A stretch of 64,000 nt of DNA from Rhyzopertha dominica (taxonomy: Eukaryota > Arthropoda > Insecta > Coleoptera > Bostrichidae). The notes under the pieces were generated by a model. That model was not told the DNA's origin. It did no database searches and saw only the letters and a program-made list of their open reading frames with translations. The stretch lies in the NCBI GenBank assembly GCA_025024175.1, contig QCXZ01000053.1, forward strand, positions 3,224,001 through 3,288,000, given 5' to 3'. Below are positions 11,301-21,158 of this stretch, in pieces. Position numbers and translations under genes: made by a program. Numbering within the stretch: the first letter of the stretch is position 1; the number at the start of each line of letters is the position of its first letter.

Positions 11301-14104
11301 TGTAAGCATATACAGGGTGTTTCCTAAGTAATCTAAAATATTATATGGGGCGCTTTGTCACTCAATTTTAAGACGAAAAGTTTATATAAACATGTGTGAT
11401 AAGTCTTGTCGTTAATGAGGTACAGGGTGTTGAATTGTTTGTAATAAATCAGGTCTGAGCGTATTTGAAATTAATTTTTCCTGGTGACGCTACTGGTTTT
11501 TAAAAGTTATACGAAAAAACATGTTTATTCTAAGTGGCCTTTGGAGTAACGTTGACAAATACTGTGTCAAACCTAAAAACGAACAAGAAATTTTTATAAA
11601 TACGACCTTTTTGTGTTAAGTTAACAACGATGCCTGTGTTTACTAATGCTGAAATGGCTAATATGCACTTTTTGAATGGATTAGCGAATGGTAATGCCTT
11701 AGAGGCTAGACGTATGTATGCCCAGCGTTATCCAAATAATCGTTTACCATGTTCAGATACGTTTACTAAGCTACATATTCGTTTACAAGAAACTGGAACT
11801 TTTGCCAAATCAAAGAATATTATTGGACGACCCAGAAGTGTGAGAACTCCACAATTGGAAAACCAGATTCTTCAAGTGATTGATCAACATCCAGAAACGA
11901 GTACCAGAAAAATTGCTGATGAACTAAATGTTGGTAACAGAACTGTTTGGAATATTTTAAAAGATAACTTATTGTATCCATATCACGTTCAACGTGTACA
12001 ACATTTGCTACCTACTGACTATCCGCTTCGCATACAGTATTGCCAATGGATTTTAAATAAAATCGCAAACAATCCCAATTTTGCTGCCAATATTCTGTAT
12101 ACGGATGAAGCCAACTTTTCAAGACATGGCATTATGAATTTTCATAATAACCACATATGGGCAGATGTAAATCCACATGCCATAAGTGTAAAACGATTTC
12201 AACAAACATTTTCGGTCAATGTTTGGCTTGGCATCATCGATGATTATTTACTAGGACCATTTTTCCTTCCTGCACGGTTGACCGGTGAGACATACCTTAA
12301 TTTTCTAGAAAATGAACTTCCAGTTCTTATGGAAGATGTACCTCTTATTATTAGAAGGCGCATGTGGTTCATGCATGACGGAGCTCCTCCACATTTTTCA
12401 GTGATTGTACGCGAGTTTTTAAATAACGTTTTTCCAGACCATTGGATCGGACGAGGATCTCCACACCCGTGGCCCCCTAGATCACCGGGACACAATCCTC
12501 TGGATTTTTGTGTGTGGGGATATTTGAAATCGCTCATTTACACAACCCCGATATTAAACGTACAAGATCTTCAAAATCGTATCATACAAGGCTGTAATGT
12601 TATTCGTAACAATCCTGGTATCTTCGAACGTATTCGGCAATCAATTAGCCATCGAGCAGATGCTTGCATTTTAGCTGCAGGTGGACATTTTGAACATATG
12701 CTCTGAAATGTACTATTTTTTCTTTATGTTGTTGCTTCTAATAAAATAATAAAACACCTTGTATCTCATTAACGACAAGACTTATCACACATGTTTATAT
12801 GAACTTTTCGTCTTAAAATTGAGTGACGAAGCGCCCCGTATAATATTTTAGATTACTGAGGAAACACCCTGTATGTAGGTATGACTGAATAAGTAAAAAA
12901 TATTGCACTTGGTACGCTTATATGCTGTAAAACTTTAAAATATAAGTAAACACATACGCTTTCAATACCGTTTATAGTAGGAGTAGAATACTTCCGATTT
13001 CTTGTTTCCAAAAAATATATACAGGTAAAAACTAAGGTTATGACCCACCGGATTAAAAGAAAATTTTCACCTGTGAAGAAACAGGGCAGATGACGATTGC
13101 ACACCGCGATCAAAAATTAGAAAGTATGGGCCGCCGTTCAAATAATAATACGAATAATGCTCATTGATTTATTGTACGGAAAAAAATTCTAAAAAAGCCT
13201 AAACACAATTTTTAGATACGTTCCACTCAGCTGCAAAACAGTGGAACGTACCGAACCCGTCTGTTATTTACGACAGCTTCAGGTAATACTTGTAAACCAT
13301 TGTGAGCGGTAATCGGCTGTTCATATAATGAGTCTCATAGATTGTTGCTTGCAACTATATAAGAGCCTAACGCCTAACAACATAAATCAAAATATTTCAA
13401 GGAAAACGTAAATATCTAGGAAACTACGAACACTAGATATCTACAACCCCATATCATTAGAAAGGGTTCTGCATCAAACTCCGACTAGATAAAATAGTAT
13501 TCTATTTAAAAAATGAGTTACGTTGGTTTGAATTCGAGAAAATATTCTATTTCCGGAAATGAATTATTAAGAATGTATCCTAGTTATTTGTGTTTAGAAG
13601 ATAATTAAACTCGCGGACTGCGACTGAGGCTAATATAATATAATAAACTAACATTTCATTAATTCATTCACCCTATGTAGCTATGGTGTGGTTAACTGTG
13701 GCATTACGTATGCTAATTCACTTCATTACTAACAGAAACAATTCTTTACAGGACAAGAAGAATGCCGCATGTTTTACCGCAAAGACAAGTTAAGCTGCGA
13801 CACAACGTACAAGTACATTATCGAAGCAGACAAAAAAGTCGTCATAGGCAGTATTTCTGAAAAATGTACAAAACCATTAAGTGCAACAACACTAGCAGGA
13901 ACGGTTATAGTTGCCACGGTGGCTCTCGGGATATTGGGCATTATTATTTTCAAGGTAGTCCAATATAGGAAGGACAAAGCAGAGTTTGCACAATTTCAAA
14001 CGCANCTTCAGAAAAGAAGGGACACAGATAATCCGTTATACGCTTCGCCAGTTAGGGAATATAAAAATCCCCTGAGAGAAAAGCAAGATGAAGCACCTTT
14101 TTAA
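2302..14104 (+). CDS. Integrin beta subunit (divergent, possibly beta-nu-like), 10 exons
   Basis: Cell-surface adhesion receptor subunit that would pair with an alpha integrin. Exons by splice consensus: 2302-2463, 3231-3423, 4551-4882, 4939-5235, 7938-8264, 8317-8477, 8788-8886, 8944-9018, 9220-9554, 13752-14104. Phases join without a break to give 777 aa, the usual family length. Order: signal peptide (about 1-19), Cys-rich PSI domain (about 20-65), beta-I domain starting near YPLDLYYLTDASGTMS (MIDAS D142, S144, T146) and containing ATDAPLHLAGEG, hybrid/beta-tail frame, Cys-rich I-EGF repeats (CSGHGKC, CSGHGNC), membrane segment (about 705-730), short tail. The MIDAS reads DASGT where DxSxS is usual. 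The tail keeps one NPxY (NPLY 754-757); the second position is NPLR. One N lies in the tail codons. Introns 1, 2, 4, 6 and 9 hold transposons. Family call is firm; the beta-nu assignment is inference. Confidence 0.93.
2615..2712. repeat. Small inverted-repeat element, possible MITE
   Basis: The segment opens with GGTACAAAAAACCG and closes with GGTTTTTGTACC, so its ends are inverted copies of about 12 bases with one extra A on the left. It is under 100 bp, has no coding capacity and lies in integrin intron 1. Target duplication is not clear. Confidence 0.35.
2740..3060 (-). mobile_element. Pao/BEL-type retrotransposon polyprotein relic
   Basis: On the minus strand a short open frame contains ETGLLWKSDDIILPESKTNS. 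This matches the conserved segment (aryl-GLLWK...LPxxxxxA) just before the reverse-transcriptase domain of Pao/BEL LTR retrotransposons. Flanking frames carry stops and shifts. No LTRs are visible. It sits in integrin intron 1, antisense to the gene. The family call rests on one motif. Confidence 0.45.
3464..3639. mobile_element. Harbinger/Tourist-like MITE with TAA target duplication
   Basis: A 176-bp non-coding element. Its left end CTGCCCTGTAACAATAATGT matches the inverted right end CTGCCCTATCACAATCATGT, and the similarity continues through TTATTGGTAATG / TTAATGGTAATG. It is flanked on both sides by TAA, the 3-bp target duplication typical of PIF/Harbinger. It lies about 40 bp after the donor of integrin exon 2. 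Confidence 0.65.
3865..4145 (+). mobile_element. Second LINE reverse transcriptase relic
   Basis: Plus-strand frames read AVFIELSVAYDTIWRHGLLYKF, then VLPQGSVLD, then YADDW. These are reverse-transcriptase blocks in the right order and spacing, with stops and shifts between them. It differs from the relic at 1.3-1.6 kb (YADD rather than FADD), so it is another lineage. It lies in integrin intron 2, sense to the gene. Confidence 0.7.
5828..7221 (+). mobile_element. Tc1/mariner-superfamily element, degraded (copy A)
   Basis: Terminal inverted repeats of about 60 bp start CAGGATGTTTCACGAATGAT on the left and, inverted, CAGGATATTTCACGAATGAT on the right, each flanked by TA. The transposase starts near 5998 (MYSNDEKTDMIVIYSE, a helix-turn-helix N-terminus). 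It loses frame near 6275 through a 4-base deletion relative to the copy at 31.1 kb, then resumes (FSEEARFSNNG, QQDGAPAHYH). A later deletion removes the RSPDLTP block: the text runs NPWPP then HLDIFLWG. The element cannot encode active transposase. It sits in integrin intron 4, same orientation as the gene. Confidence 0.88.
7399..7440. repeat. AT-only palindrome
   Basis: A run built only of A and T, centred on TTATAATATTATATTATATA and its inverse, nearly perfectly self-complementary over about 30 bases. It could extrude as a cruciform or be a microsatellite remnant. It is in integrin intron 4. Confidence 0.5.
7603..7660 (+). repeat. Solo mariner-like terminal end
   Basis: TA followed by CAGGGTGTCCAGAATTCG resembles the outer end of mariner-like elements elsewhere in the window (CAGGGTG...). 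No matching right end or transposase was seen before exon 5 of the integrin gene, so this is an orphan end or a chance match. Confidence 0.3.
8545..8655. mobile_element. Deletion derivative of a Tc1-like family
   Basis: The block TTTAATTATTTTTCAC ... TTAATCAATTATTCATTTGT ... AATAATTCTGTTGATGG ... ACAGGGCTCG, followed by TA, matches parts of the elements at 47147-47730 and 55984-56358. The left terminal repeat is missing. It is a short non-coding copy inside integrin intron 6, starting about 65 bp after the donor. Confidence 0.55.
9915..11172 (-). mobile_element. IS630-like DDE transposon copy 1 (degraded)
   Basis: The minus strand carries a 179-codon open frame (11059 to 10520) with FFLDETWYDTHDTIRKGWV (first catalytic Asp) and VIVMDNASYHSE (second). 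It then shifts frame. The remaining C-terminal block, with LPYHC and an NPIE-like box, lies in another frame near 10430-10510. The same element occurs at 24805-26183, and the shared 3' border ends with CCCAATAGTTTA. Both copies begin around CTGTCACGGCATATACCTG, so the 5' end is missing or short. Two N bases lie near 11085-11120. It is in integrin intron 9, antisense to the gene. Confidence 0.75.
11313..11431 (+). repeat. Left terminal inverted repeat of the intact element
   Basis: Starts CAGGGTGTTTCCTAAGTAAT and ends GAGGTACAGGGTGTT. The terminal nonamer is repeated at the inner edge, giving two candidate transposase-binding sites in direct orientation. Confidence 0.9.
11630..12706 (+). CDS. 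Transposase, Tc1/mariner superfamily, intact 358 aa
   Basis: Would bind the terminal repeats and cut and paste the element at TA sites. The N-terminal helix-turn-helix unit (about 8-55) contains EARRMYAQRYPNNRLP. A second helix-turn-helix unit lies at about 75-110, followed by the linker YPYHVQRVQHL. The catalytic core has D159 in LYTDEANFS, D250 in FMHDGAPPHFS and D292 in GHNPLDFCVWG; 41 residues separate the last two, hence DD41D. The C-terminus GGHFEHML is the family's usual ending. ATG at 11630 is the first in frame and gives a full-length N-terminus. No stop or frameshift was seen. The third block reads SPGHNPLD where relatives here read SPDLTPLD. Activity is plausible but unproven. Confidence 0.9.
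   Translation: MPVFTNAEMANMHFLNGLANGNALEARRMYAQRYPNNRLPCSDTFTKLHIRLQETGTFAKSKNIIGRPRSVRTPQLENQILQVIDQHPETSTRKIADELNVGNRTVWNILKDNLLYPYHVQRVQHLLPTDYPLRIQYCQWILNKIANNPNFAANILYTDEANFSRHGIMNFHNNHIWADVNPHAISVKRFQQTFSVNVWLGIIDDYLLGPFFLPARLTGETYLNFLENELPVLMEDVPLIIRRRMWFMHDGAPPHFSVIVREFLNNVFPDHWIGRGSPHPWPPRSPGHNPLDFCVWGYLKSLIYTTPILNVQDLQNRIIQGCNVIRNNPGIFERIRQSISHRADACILAAGGHFEHML
12754..12872 (-). repeat. Right terminal inverted repeat of the intact element
   Basis: Inverted, it reads CAGGGTGTTTCCTCAGTAAT at the outer edge and GAGATACAAGGTGTT at the inner edge, near-identical to the left repeat. Confidence 0.9.
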
Positions 14105-14114
14105 TACATTAATT

Positions 14115-14157
14115 AATAAAACTAATAAAATTATATGATAAGGAATTGTGACAATAA
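14115..14157 (+). terminator. Polyadenylation signals of the integrin gene
   Basis: AATAAA occurs 10 bases after the stop codon (14115) and near-copies follow at about 14124 and 14152. Any could direct 3'-end formation. The 3' UTR would be very short. Confidence 0.55.
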
Positions 14158-14332
14158 AAGAACCTTGATATCAAACTGTTTATTCTTTTCCTCACCTTAA
14201 AAAATCAACCGTTACGTAATTATTCAAACGAACAGTATCCAAATGGTTGCACCCACAAATAGCCCAGCTCGATCCCCTGATATGACCCCGGTTGATTACT
14301 TTCTATGGGAAACTTTGAAAACCCTTTATGGC

Positions 14333-14472
14333 CCGGTTGCCCAAACGTGGATCAAAGTTAATCCGCGGTCGTTGCTATAGCAACACTCATCAGAACACCG
14401 GATTCGTGACGTTGCCAGGCAACGACCACAGATTAAACCCGGATTAACTTTGATCCACGTTTGTGCAACCGG
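14333..14472. mobile_element. 140-bp palindromic MITE
   Basis: The left end CCGGTTGCCCAAACGTGGAT is matched by the inverted right end CCGGTTGCACAAACGTGGAT, and the match continues through CAAAGTTAATCCG. Inner segments GTCGTTGCTATAGCAAC and GTTGCCAGGCAACGAC are also related, so almost the whole element could fold into one hairpin. No coding capacity. Target duplication is unclear. It interrupts a mariner-like relic. Confidence 0.75.
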
Positions 14473-14525
14473 TGCTATGTATTTTAGGCCAGTGAGACTT
14501 ATTTGAACTGGAATTGACACTGAGA

Positions 14526-14562
14526 GGGGGGGGGGTAGAGGGACAATTACCCCCCCCCCCCC
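14526..14562. repeat. Facing G-run and C-run
   Basis: Ten consecutive G (14526-14535) are followed 14 bases later by thirteen consecutive C (14550-14562). The runs are complementary and could form a GC-only stem; run lengths are likely to be unreliable in the assembly. Confidence 0.7.
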
Positions 14563-15359
14563 GGAACTAAATTATTTTGATAATGGAATAGCAGCTTTTT
14601 ACATTTAACAGTACAAATTTGTAGCAAACTATTGGTTTGTTGTATAATAAACATTTTAGCAAATTAAACATTAAAACTTATAAGGCACACCTCTTCTGGT
14701 TTTTTCTTCTGTTTGTACTAAACATTTTTCTTGTTTGGAGCTTCCCCCCTCCTCAAGTTAATTTTCTGGCTACGCCACCTCTGAGAAATGATGTTTTTTA
14801 CAGTATAGGTATAAACTTTGTACCCAAGAAAATGGAGGACATTTTGAACATTTATTAAAATCGTTTATTTATTTTACAAGAAAATAAAATTAACAACACA
14901 CTTAACTGTTTTCCGAAAATACCATTTTATCAGATTTCACATCTTCAATTATTCTGTTGGTGTGAAAGAATATGTTACTTTACTTCACTGTTATATACAT
15001 ATACATGAGGTAGCCAATGATATTAAAAAAATAGACGAAATTGATTTTCTTAAATCTCATGTATTTAAAATTACATAAATGCAGAGATATTACAATAATA
15101 AATGAAAATAAATACAGTTAGACAACATTCTTCAACAATATACAAATAATTCAGTTAACAAACAAACAAATTCTAATTTTTGCGTTTTACTTGGACAACA
15201 CAAAAAGTACGGTTTGCACTTCTTTTTATGTAAGAAATCAATGGCTCCAAGCCACATTCGCCTTTTAACATGCTTGCTACACCCATTCTCTACATTTACA
15301 CATCCATTTCTCTGACATCTTCACAGGCTCAATCAAACACATCACAGGCCAGTGTTAAT

Positions 15360-18300
15360 TCAAGCTTCATTTTCATTCTCATTCTCCGAAACACCGGAAT
15401 TGTTATCATCGGAGTCCTCTATTGTCTCTCCTAATTCACGTAATCTATTTTTAAAAGCCATCAATTTGGTATCTTGGTCTTCGAGTAACATTAACAAATC
15501 CACTTGGTCCTTTTTCAAACTCTCTAACTCTTGCTCGGTCTTGGTATTATTATCTTCCAGGTGGCTGATTCTATCCTGGAGTGTTTTAATAACATCATCC
15601 TGTGGGTTACCAGTGGCAACAGGGTTTGATACGGGTGTAGCTCCTGTTGCCAACTGTGCCCTCAATAATGTGTTTTGGTCTTGGAGTTGAGCGTTAGACT
15701 GTTGAAGTTCTTCAATTTGCGACTAAAACAGAAAGAACAAGTTCTGCAAATACAAAATAAGACCTCTAACTACAATATAAACTTCTTCAAGCTTCACAGA
15801 ATCAAGTGAACAGACTTGAACTCACCTTCAATCTTTGATTTTCCCCAATCACCTCCTGATAACTCCTCTGCAAATCATTATACCGCTTATCTTGGTCTCT
15901 AATTAACTCTTTGTACTGTAACAGAAGAGCATTCTCCTGTTCACTAAGACTCAATTCGGAAATCCCATTAGACAAATCTCTCTGCATTCCCAAAGCTTTG
16001 ATAATCACTCCCTCTAGTGCCTTGAAGAGCTTACAAAATTCAAACTCCAGCAGAAGTTCATTGGAATGTTTGGCTAAAATTTGTGGTTGTTTGGCAGCTT
16101 TTGCGTACAGTTCATGGCGAGATACTTCACCCAGCTTTAGTAGGTAAGTTTCTACGCCGACTCGTTTCTCGATTAGCTGCGATAAGTTTTCTTTGGAATA
16201 ATTTGGGATGGTATTGTCATTGAATACCACGCAAAGGCCCATGACAAATGCACAAAGCCCTTGGAGAAGTTCCTCATTATTATCGTATTCGCTAGCTGAG
16301 GCTTGGGCAGTTAGAAAAGCCATGGCACCTGTAAAGAACCAACATAGTAACAGTGGTTATGCAATAATCGAAAGGTCGTCTACAAATTAATTAACTAATA
16401 ACAAGTCATTATATTCTTAATTTAGTCCTTGTAATACATATTTATCACTCAATTAATAGTGCTGATCATGATAAAAGTACTGACACAAATTTTAGCATAC
16501 AAATATAATATTGTGAATTTGGCAACACTGAACAACATGCTTATCATGATTGGTCCAACATCTAGTGATGTACAGTGGAGCGCAAAAATCATGCATCCTC
16601 CTGTCAAACAGAGTACAGTACGAGGCAATACTCTAGTTCAAAGCATTTCTAAAAGGGCTACTAAAGAAAACTCTAGCATGCAGTATGATGGCCTACAATG
16701 GTTATTTAGAATATATTAAAACTAACTTTTTCAATACAGATTCAGCATTCAAAAACGAAGCTAAACTAATGAGGTATGGATGCATGAAGTATCACCAAGT
16801 CAAACCATTAATTTAATCAGGAGTCAAAATTGACATGATCGCAACTATATCAATATTAATCCATATTTCTCCTGTGTATGTACATAACAGCTAATATATA
16901 GTGCATATATGGAAGTGTATATTTTAAGATTTTTTGAGCATTATGAATGTAGGAATTATGCACACTATATTATACCTAATCATACCACTGGATCATCCAG
17001 GAATTTATATAATTTCTGACATGGATTGGTAAATTACCTAAATATTTTGCTAAGGGTGTTAAATGTTATTAGTTCTATACCTTCGTAGGGAGGTGGTGGC
17101 ATCCTTTAAGGTTCTACTATGTTGGTAACTGAGTTTAACTAGTATCTACTGTACTCTTTTTTTTGCGTGCTAAACGAATATAGGTAAATATATTGTGTGA
17201 AATTTATATTATTAAAGATTCATAATTAATTGCATATTTCTTGTTTCTTTCATCGATATCCGAATATAAATTTTCCTCTTCAGAGCGCTAAAAGATAAAT
17301 GCTTACCTTGTACGTTAAGAAACGCCTGTACAGCCTGCGGACAATGCGCCATCCACATCGCCAGCAACATCAGCAAGCCAATCTTCGCTTGAAGCTTATT
17401 GGTCTGTTGCAAGTACAAGGCGCACGACTGCAGCAAACTGACGGGCTGACACCCAACTGCGGTGGAGAGCTTCACATTCAACATTTGCTCCTTCTGGGCG
17501 GGATTCTCGATCATCACGTGCGACAGAGCAACCGAACAGAACCAAGTGCACAAAGCCTCGGTGTCGAACAAACCGCTGCAAAGCAGCTGCCCGGTCGTTA
17601 CGGCTCCCGTGGGGCCCGCCAAGAGGGTTTGCACCACTTGGGATTGTCCGATTTCGTTCCTGTTCAGAAAACACTCGAAACAGTATAGGACGGCACACCG
17701 GAGAGCGAACGACTGCTTCTCGCTCACCATAGATAGCAAGAGAAGCACCAAGATTNGTCTGGGTGGATTCGAAGGTCCCACGATGTTCGAAAAGTACTCC
17801 TGGTTCGTTAAATTGCCTCGTATTACTTCTGCCACTGTATTAATGGTTTCTAATAGAGTGTTTGCAGGGACACCGACCGCCATGAGAACATTGCATAACG
17901 CCTCTAATAAATTGGAGTTTCTCATTGTTTTTTGACACGATCCGATCAATTGAACGGGATTACTGGGAGAAACGAGAGTTCGTATCACTTGGAGGACGCA
18001 GTGCATATTTGCTACCTTCTGTGGAGACCACCCAACTTCTTCTATGTTATCTGGAATGGTAAGCATTGGGGCAAGTTTTTGAATGAAGGAACCCTCCTTG
18101 AAGAAATTTATGTTGCTTGTGTTGTTGCGGAGGAGGTTCAACATGAGCAGAAGACAATCTTCTACTACTACCCCTCCATCCAACCATCCTTCTTGTTTTA
18201 TTACCTGAGGGAAAGTGGATAAGGATAACATAACAACGTGGTTTTATCAGTGTTAAGTATGGCTAAACTATTCTACTTTAGACAAGGTCGTGGTTAGGCA

Positions 18301-19741
18301 ATATTTGCGGTTTGTGATTCAAATTAACATTTAAATTTCTGCCTTTCAGAAGTTAATCAAATTTTTCAATTTGGGCAAGTGGTTTATTGCACAGAATTAA
18401 TAAATTAATGAGTGTTATCAACTTAATCTATTAAGGTTTTAAAAAAATAAAAGAGGACAATCATTAAGGAATTTTCTCTGCACCTACAGAGATGTAAAAA
18501 AAAAGCATTCGCCTAGCAGCAATCTTCAATAATTTAAGAGTTCTATAGAGGCAAAACTAACAAAAAAGATGATCTTTAAACCCTAATAAATCAACAAACT
18601 GCACTTCTTAATTTGAAATAAAAAGACAAAATGCTTAGAAACCCTTCTATGATATTGTATAAAATACTTTGGTGAATTAGTCGTACATTTTCATCTGTGT
18701 AAGTAAAATTTATCAAGATAATAGTAACAATTGTATGTACTGTTATGTGGGAGTGCCCTTTGGTTTTGGAAATTGATTCATATTATGATGGCAAAGACCG
18801 ACCCATTTGGAGTAATAACAGTTTAGAATTTTTCTGATTAAGAAATAAAGTCTTATTATTGAGTCAAAACTGAAACATTATAAATTGTGTCAGTATCAAG
18901 TTTTTTTTTAATGTAAAAATGCTCGACTTGTATTCTGAAAATAAATCAATATCAAATAGCTGTAGTAGAACGTAATTAAAATAGAAATGTACAAAACTAA
19001 AGATTATACTCTTCTAATCACACATACCTCAAAGAGCTTATCAAAAACATTCTCAAACGCAACTATCTTCTGTATATTAGCGTTAGCTTTAGTTAAATTA
19101 GTCAACAATATCAGAGCATCATTTCTAATAACTTCTCGGCTTTCAATCAGCAAGTCCATAAGTTTTGACACACCCATCGGACTAACTAATATAATATCCT
19201 GTATCTCCTTAGGTTTACTTGCTAAAAGAGAACTCAAGAGCTTCACAGCTGGCCAGCGCACTCTAAAATCATATTCTTCCAAAAATCCCAGCACTAAAGT
19301 GACATTTTCAGGGTTTTTAATAAACATCTCCGTAAACTGTTCCCCAAGATTAACATTCATAGTCAAATTAGATTCGTGCTCTTCTTCAAATGTCTCCATG
19401 GAAGTAATATTACATAGAGTATCGAGGCAGTATCCAACGGTTTCGCAGTCACTTCTATCCAGTTCCAGTACTTGTCGTAGCGCATCTAAACCTTGCGCAC
19501 CTACTTCGAGGCGATACTTTTTCGACAGTGCTTTGAGTGCCCTGCATGCATCTCTCCTGTCTTCTAAAAGTGTCGATGTACTTGCTCTATTTACCAGTCT
19601 TTCAACCTAAAACATATTGAAAACAGCAAGATTTAGAGGTTAGAATGATTAAATGATATTTACTGTTTCTGCTCCAGTTGGTTGGTTTTCCAGTGGGGTA
19701 CCACCCAAAACAGATTTCAAGCCGCTTTTAAAATACTCCAT
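15360..19741 (-). CDS. General vesicular transport factor p115 (Uso1), 5 exons
   Basis: Peripheral Golgi tether linking vesicles to cis-Golgi membranes in ER-to-Golgi traffic. Minus-strand exons: 19741-19664, 19606-19028, 18204-17307, 16328-15826, 15722-15360. All borders have GT-AG and phases join to 806 aa. Start MEYFKSGLKSVLGG is the first ATG after an in-line leader. The armadillo-type head (about 1-580) has VRWPAVKLLSSLLASKP, GGVVVEDCLLLMLNLLRNN, ETINTVAEVIRGN, PSNPPR and LSQLIEKRVG, all p115 hallmarks. After about residue 640 it becomes heptad-like (coiled coil), ending in an acidic tail (SENENENEA). It is somewhat shorter than vertebrate p115, mainly in the coiled coil. One N falls in exon 3, just after PSNPPR. 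It is tail-to-tail with the integrin gene. Confidence 0.96.
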
Positions 19742-20224
19742 AGTTAGGTACTAATAATCATGAATTGATAATTTATAACTTGAGTTTGCCGACATTATTG
19801 TTGACACGAATACGAAAATTGGGGAATTGAAAGTTAGCTGGATGTTGCAACATTGCATAGTGCATATCAAGGACAGATAATGAAGGATTGCCATTGGTAT
19901 TAGTATGCAACCAGGAGTACATACACTGTACATTTTTCATTTGTATTTTATATTAAATTGCATTACAATTAACAAGAATATGTACAGCTACGTTTCTATA
20001 AACGCAAAAATAAAACTTTCTTCTGTTCATAGTATCGCGCAGTATGTTGTATATGTTATGGTTAAGCTGTGGTATCAGTTCTAATCTTGTTATGAATCAC
20101 AAGCGCGGTCTTGAAAACCAGCAATACTTTGCATAAATAAAAATATTTACATTGAAAATGCATAGGAATCTAAGGTATATTTTTGAGAATCTAACACAGT
20201 ATCAACAGTAGCAAAAGAAATGGA

Positions 20225-20995
20225 GGAGGTATGGCCATCAAATTTTGGGGTTTATTAGTTGGCAACCAAGGCCCATTAGCGCTAATGTACCCTCAGAATG
20301 GGTTATTTGAACTACATCACTAACTGTTGAAAAGCAAACTTTACTAAGATGTTTTTTTTGTGATGAAATGGTATTTATAAATCGTTTTATACTTATGGGC
20401 TCGTTTAATAATCGAGAATTGGTTCGGCGTAAATTTTGTCTTAAAAAGCTCCCCACAAAATTAGTCGTGTGGCGTTATATCGGGAGATCTTGCAGGGCAT
20501 AACACTACTCCTCTGTTACCAATCCATTGACAGAAAAATAGTGATTTAAATAATTACGGACTACTCTTAAATTATGTGATGGAGTCCCATCCTGGTGAAA
20601 CCCGTCTTTCCAAACTTATATTTTCTAAATAACCTGCAAACAACCTTTCCAGCAATTGCATGTAACTATTCCCATGTAAATTATTTTCCAATATAAATGG
20701 GCCTACAAGTTGGTCTCTTCTAAGTCCTGCCAAATGGGCCTCTCTATTCAAATAAAATGTGTATTCGTCGATAAACAAATTTTGTAAAGCAATTTTGGTA
20801 GTTTAATTATTTCACTAAGAATCCCACAAAACTCAATGCCTCTATCAAATTCACCTTCGTTTAATTATTATAATAGGCTAATTTAATTTTGTAAAAATGG
20901 ATCTATGCCTATGAAGAATTCTAAAAACACTTGCAAGAATTACTCGTGATTCTAGAGATACCTTTGTGAGAGACTGCGTGTTTTCCATACTATAA
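20225..20995 (-). mobile_element. Mariner-like transposase relic
   Basis: On the minus strand short frames follow in family order: TQSLTKVSLESRVILASVF (helix-turn-helix), ILHRHRSIFTK, FIDEYTFYLNREAHLAG (first catalytic block), then VGPFILENNLHGNSYMQLLE. Stops and shifts occur throughout. Its upstream edge at about 20995 abuts the next element, which may have landed in or beside it. Between the two divergent genes p115 and MORN. Confidence 0.65.
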
Positions 20996-21001
20996 CCTAT
21001 A

Positions 21002-21158
21002 CAGGGTGATTTTTTTGAAAACTTCACACCTTAAATAACTTTAAATATAGCAAAAATTTAAAAATTTGCAAAAACAGGTAAACTTTTGTTTGCAGGGGGA
21101 CAGCTTTTGAGATAAGTTTTTAATGGATAGCGCTTACTCTCTGAGCAGGGTAGACTAT
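21002..21158 (+). repeat. Terminal inverted repeat (left) of the 2.2-kb element
   Basis: Matches the inverted sequence at about 23055-23210 with scattered mismatches and one-base gaps. Flanked by TA on the outside. Confidence 0.8.

Larger units (their letters stand above)
11313..12872 (+). mobile_element. Apparently intact Tc1/mariner-superfamily (DD41D) element
   Basis: A 1,560-bp element flanked by TA on both sides. Its ends are 119-bp inverted repeats (11313-11431 and 12754-12872) differing at about six positions. Each repeat carries the motif CAGGGTGTT both at its outer edge and, in the same direction, at its inner edge (CAAGGTGTT on the right), an IR/DR-like layout. It encloses one unbroken 358-codon transposase. 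It is the best-preserved mobile element in the window and sits in integrin intron 9, sense to the gene. Confidence 0.93.
14206..14860 (+). mobile_element. Mariner-like transposase relic split by insertions
   Basis: Before 14330 the plus strand reads NRYVIIQTNSIQ then PTNSPARSPDMTPVDYFLW and ETLKTLY, the third catalytic block of the mariner-like family. At 14827-14858 another frame reads ENGGHFEHLL, the family's usual C-terminus. The stretch between is foreign: a palindromic MITE (14333-14472) and sequence with G and C homopolymers. Only the 3' half of the old element remains. Confidence 0.7.

Noticed and set aside
17299..17935. Long plus-strand frames of 129 and 157 codons
   Set aside because: They are antisense shadows of p115 exon 3, whose frame gives clear family motifs and proper splice borders.
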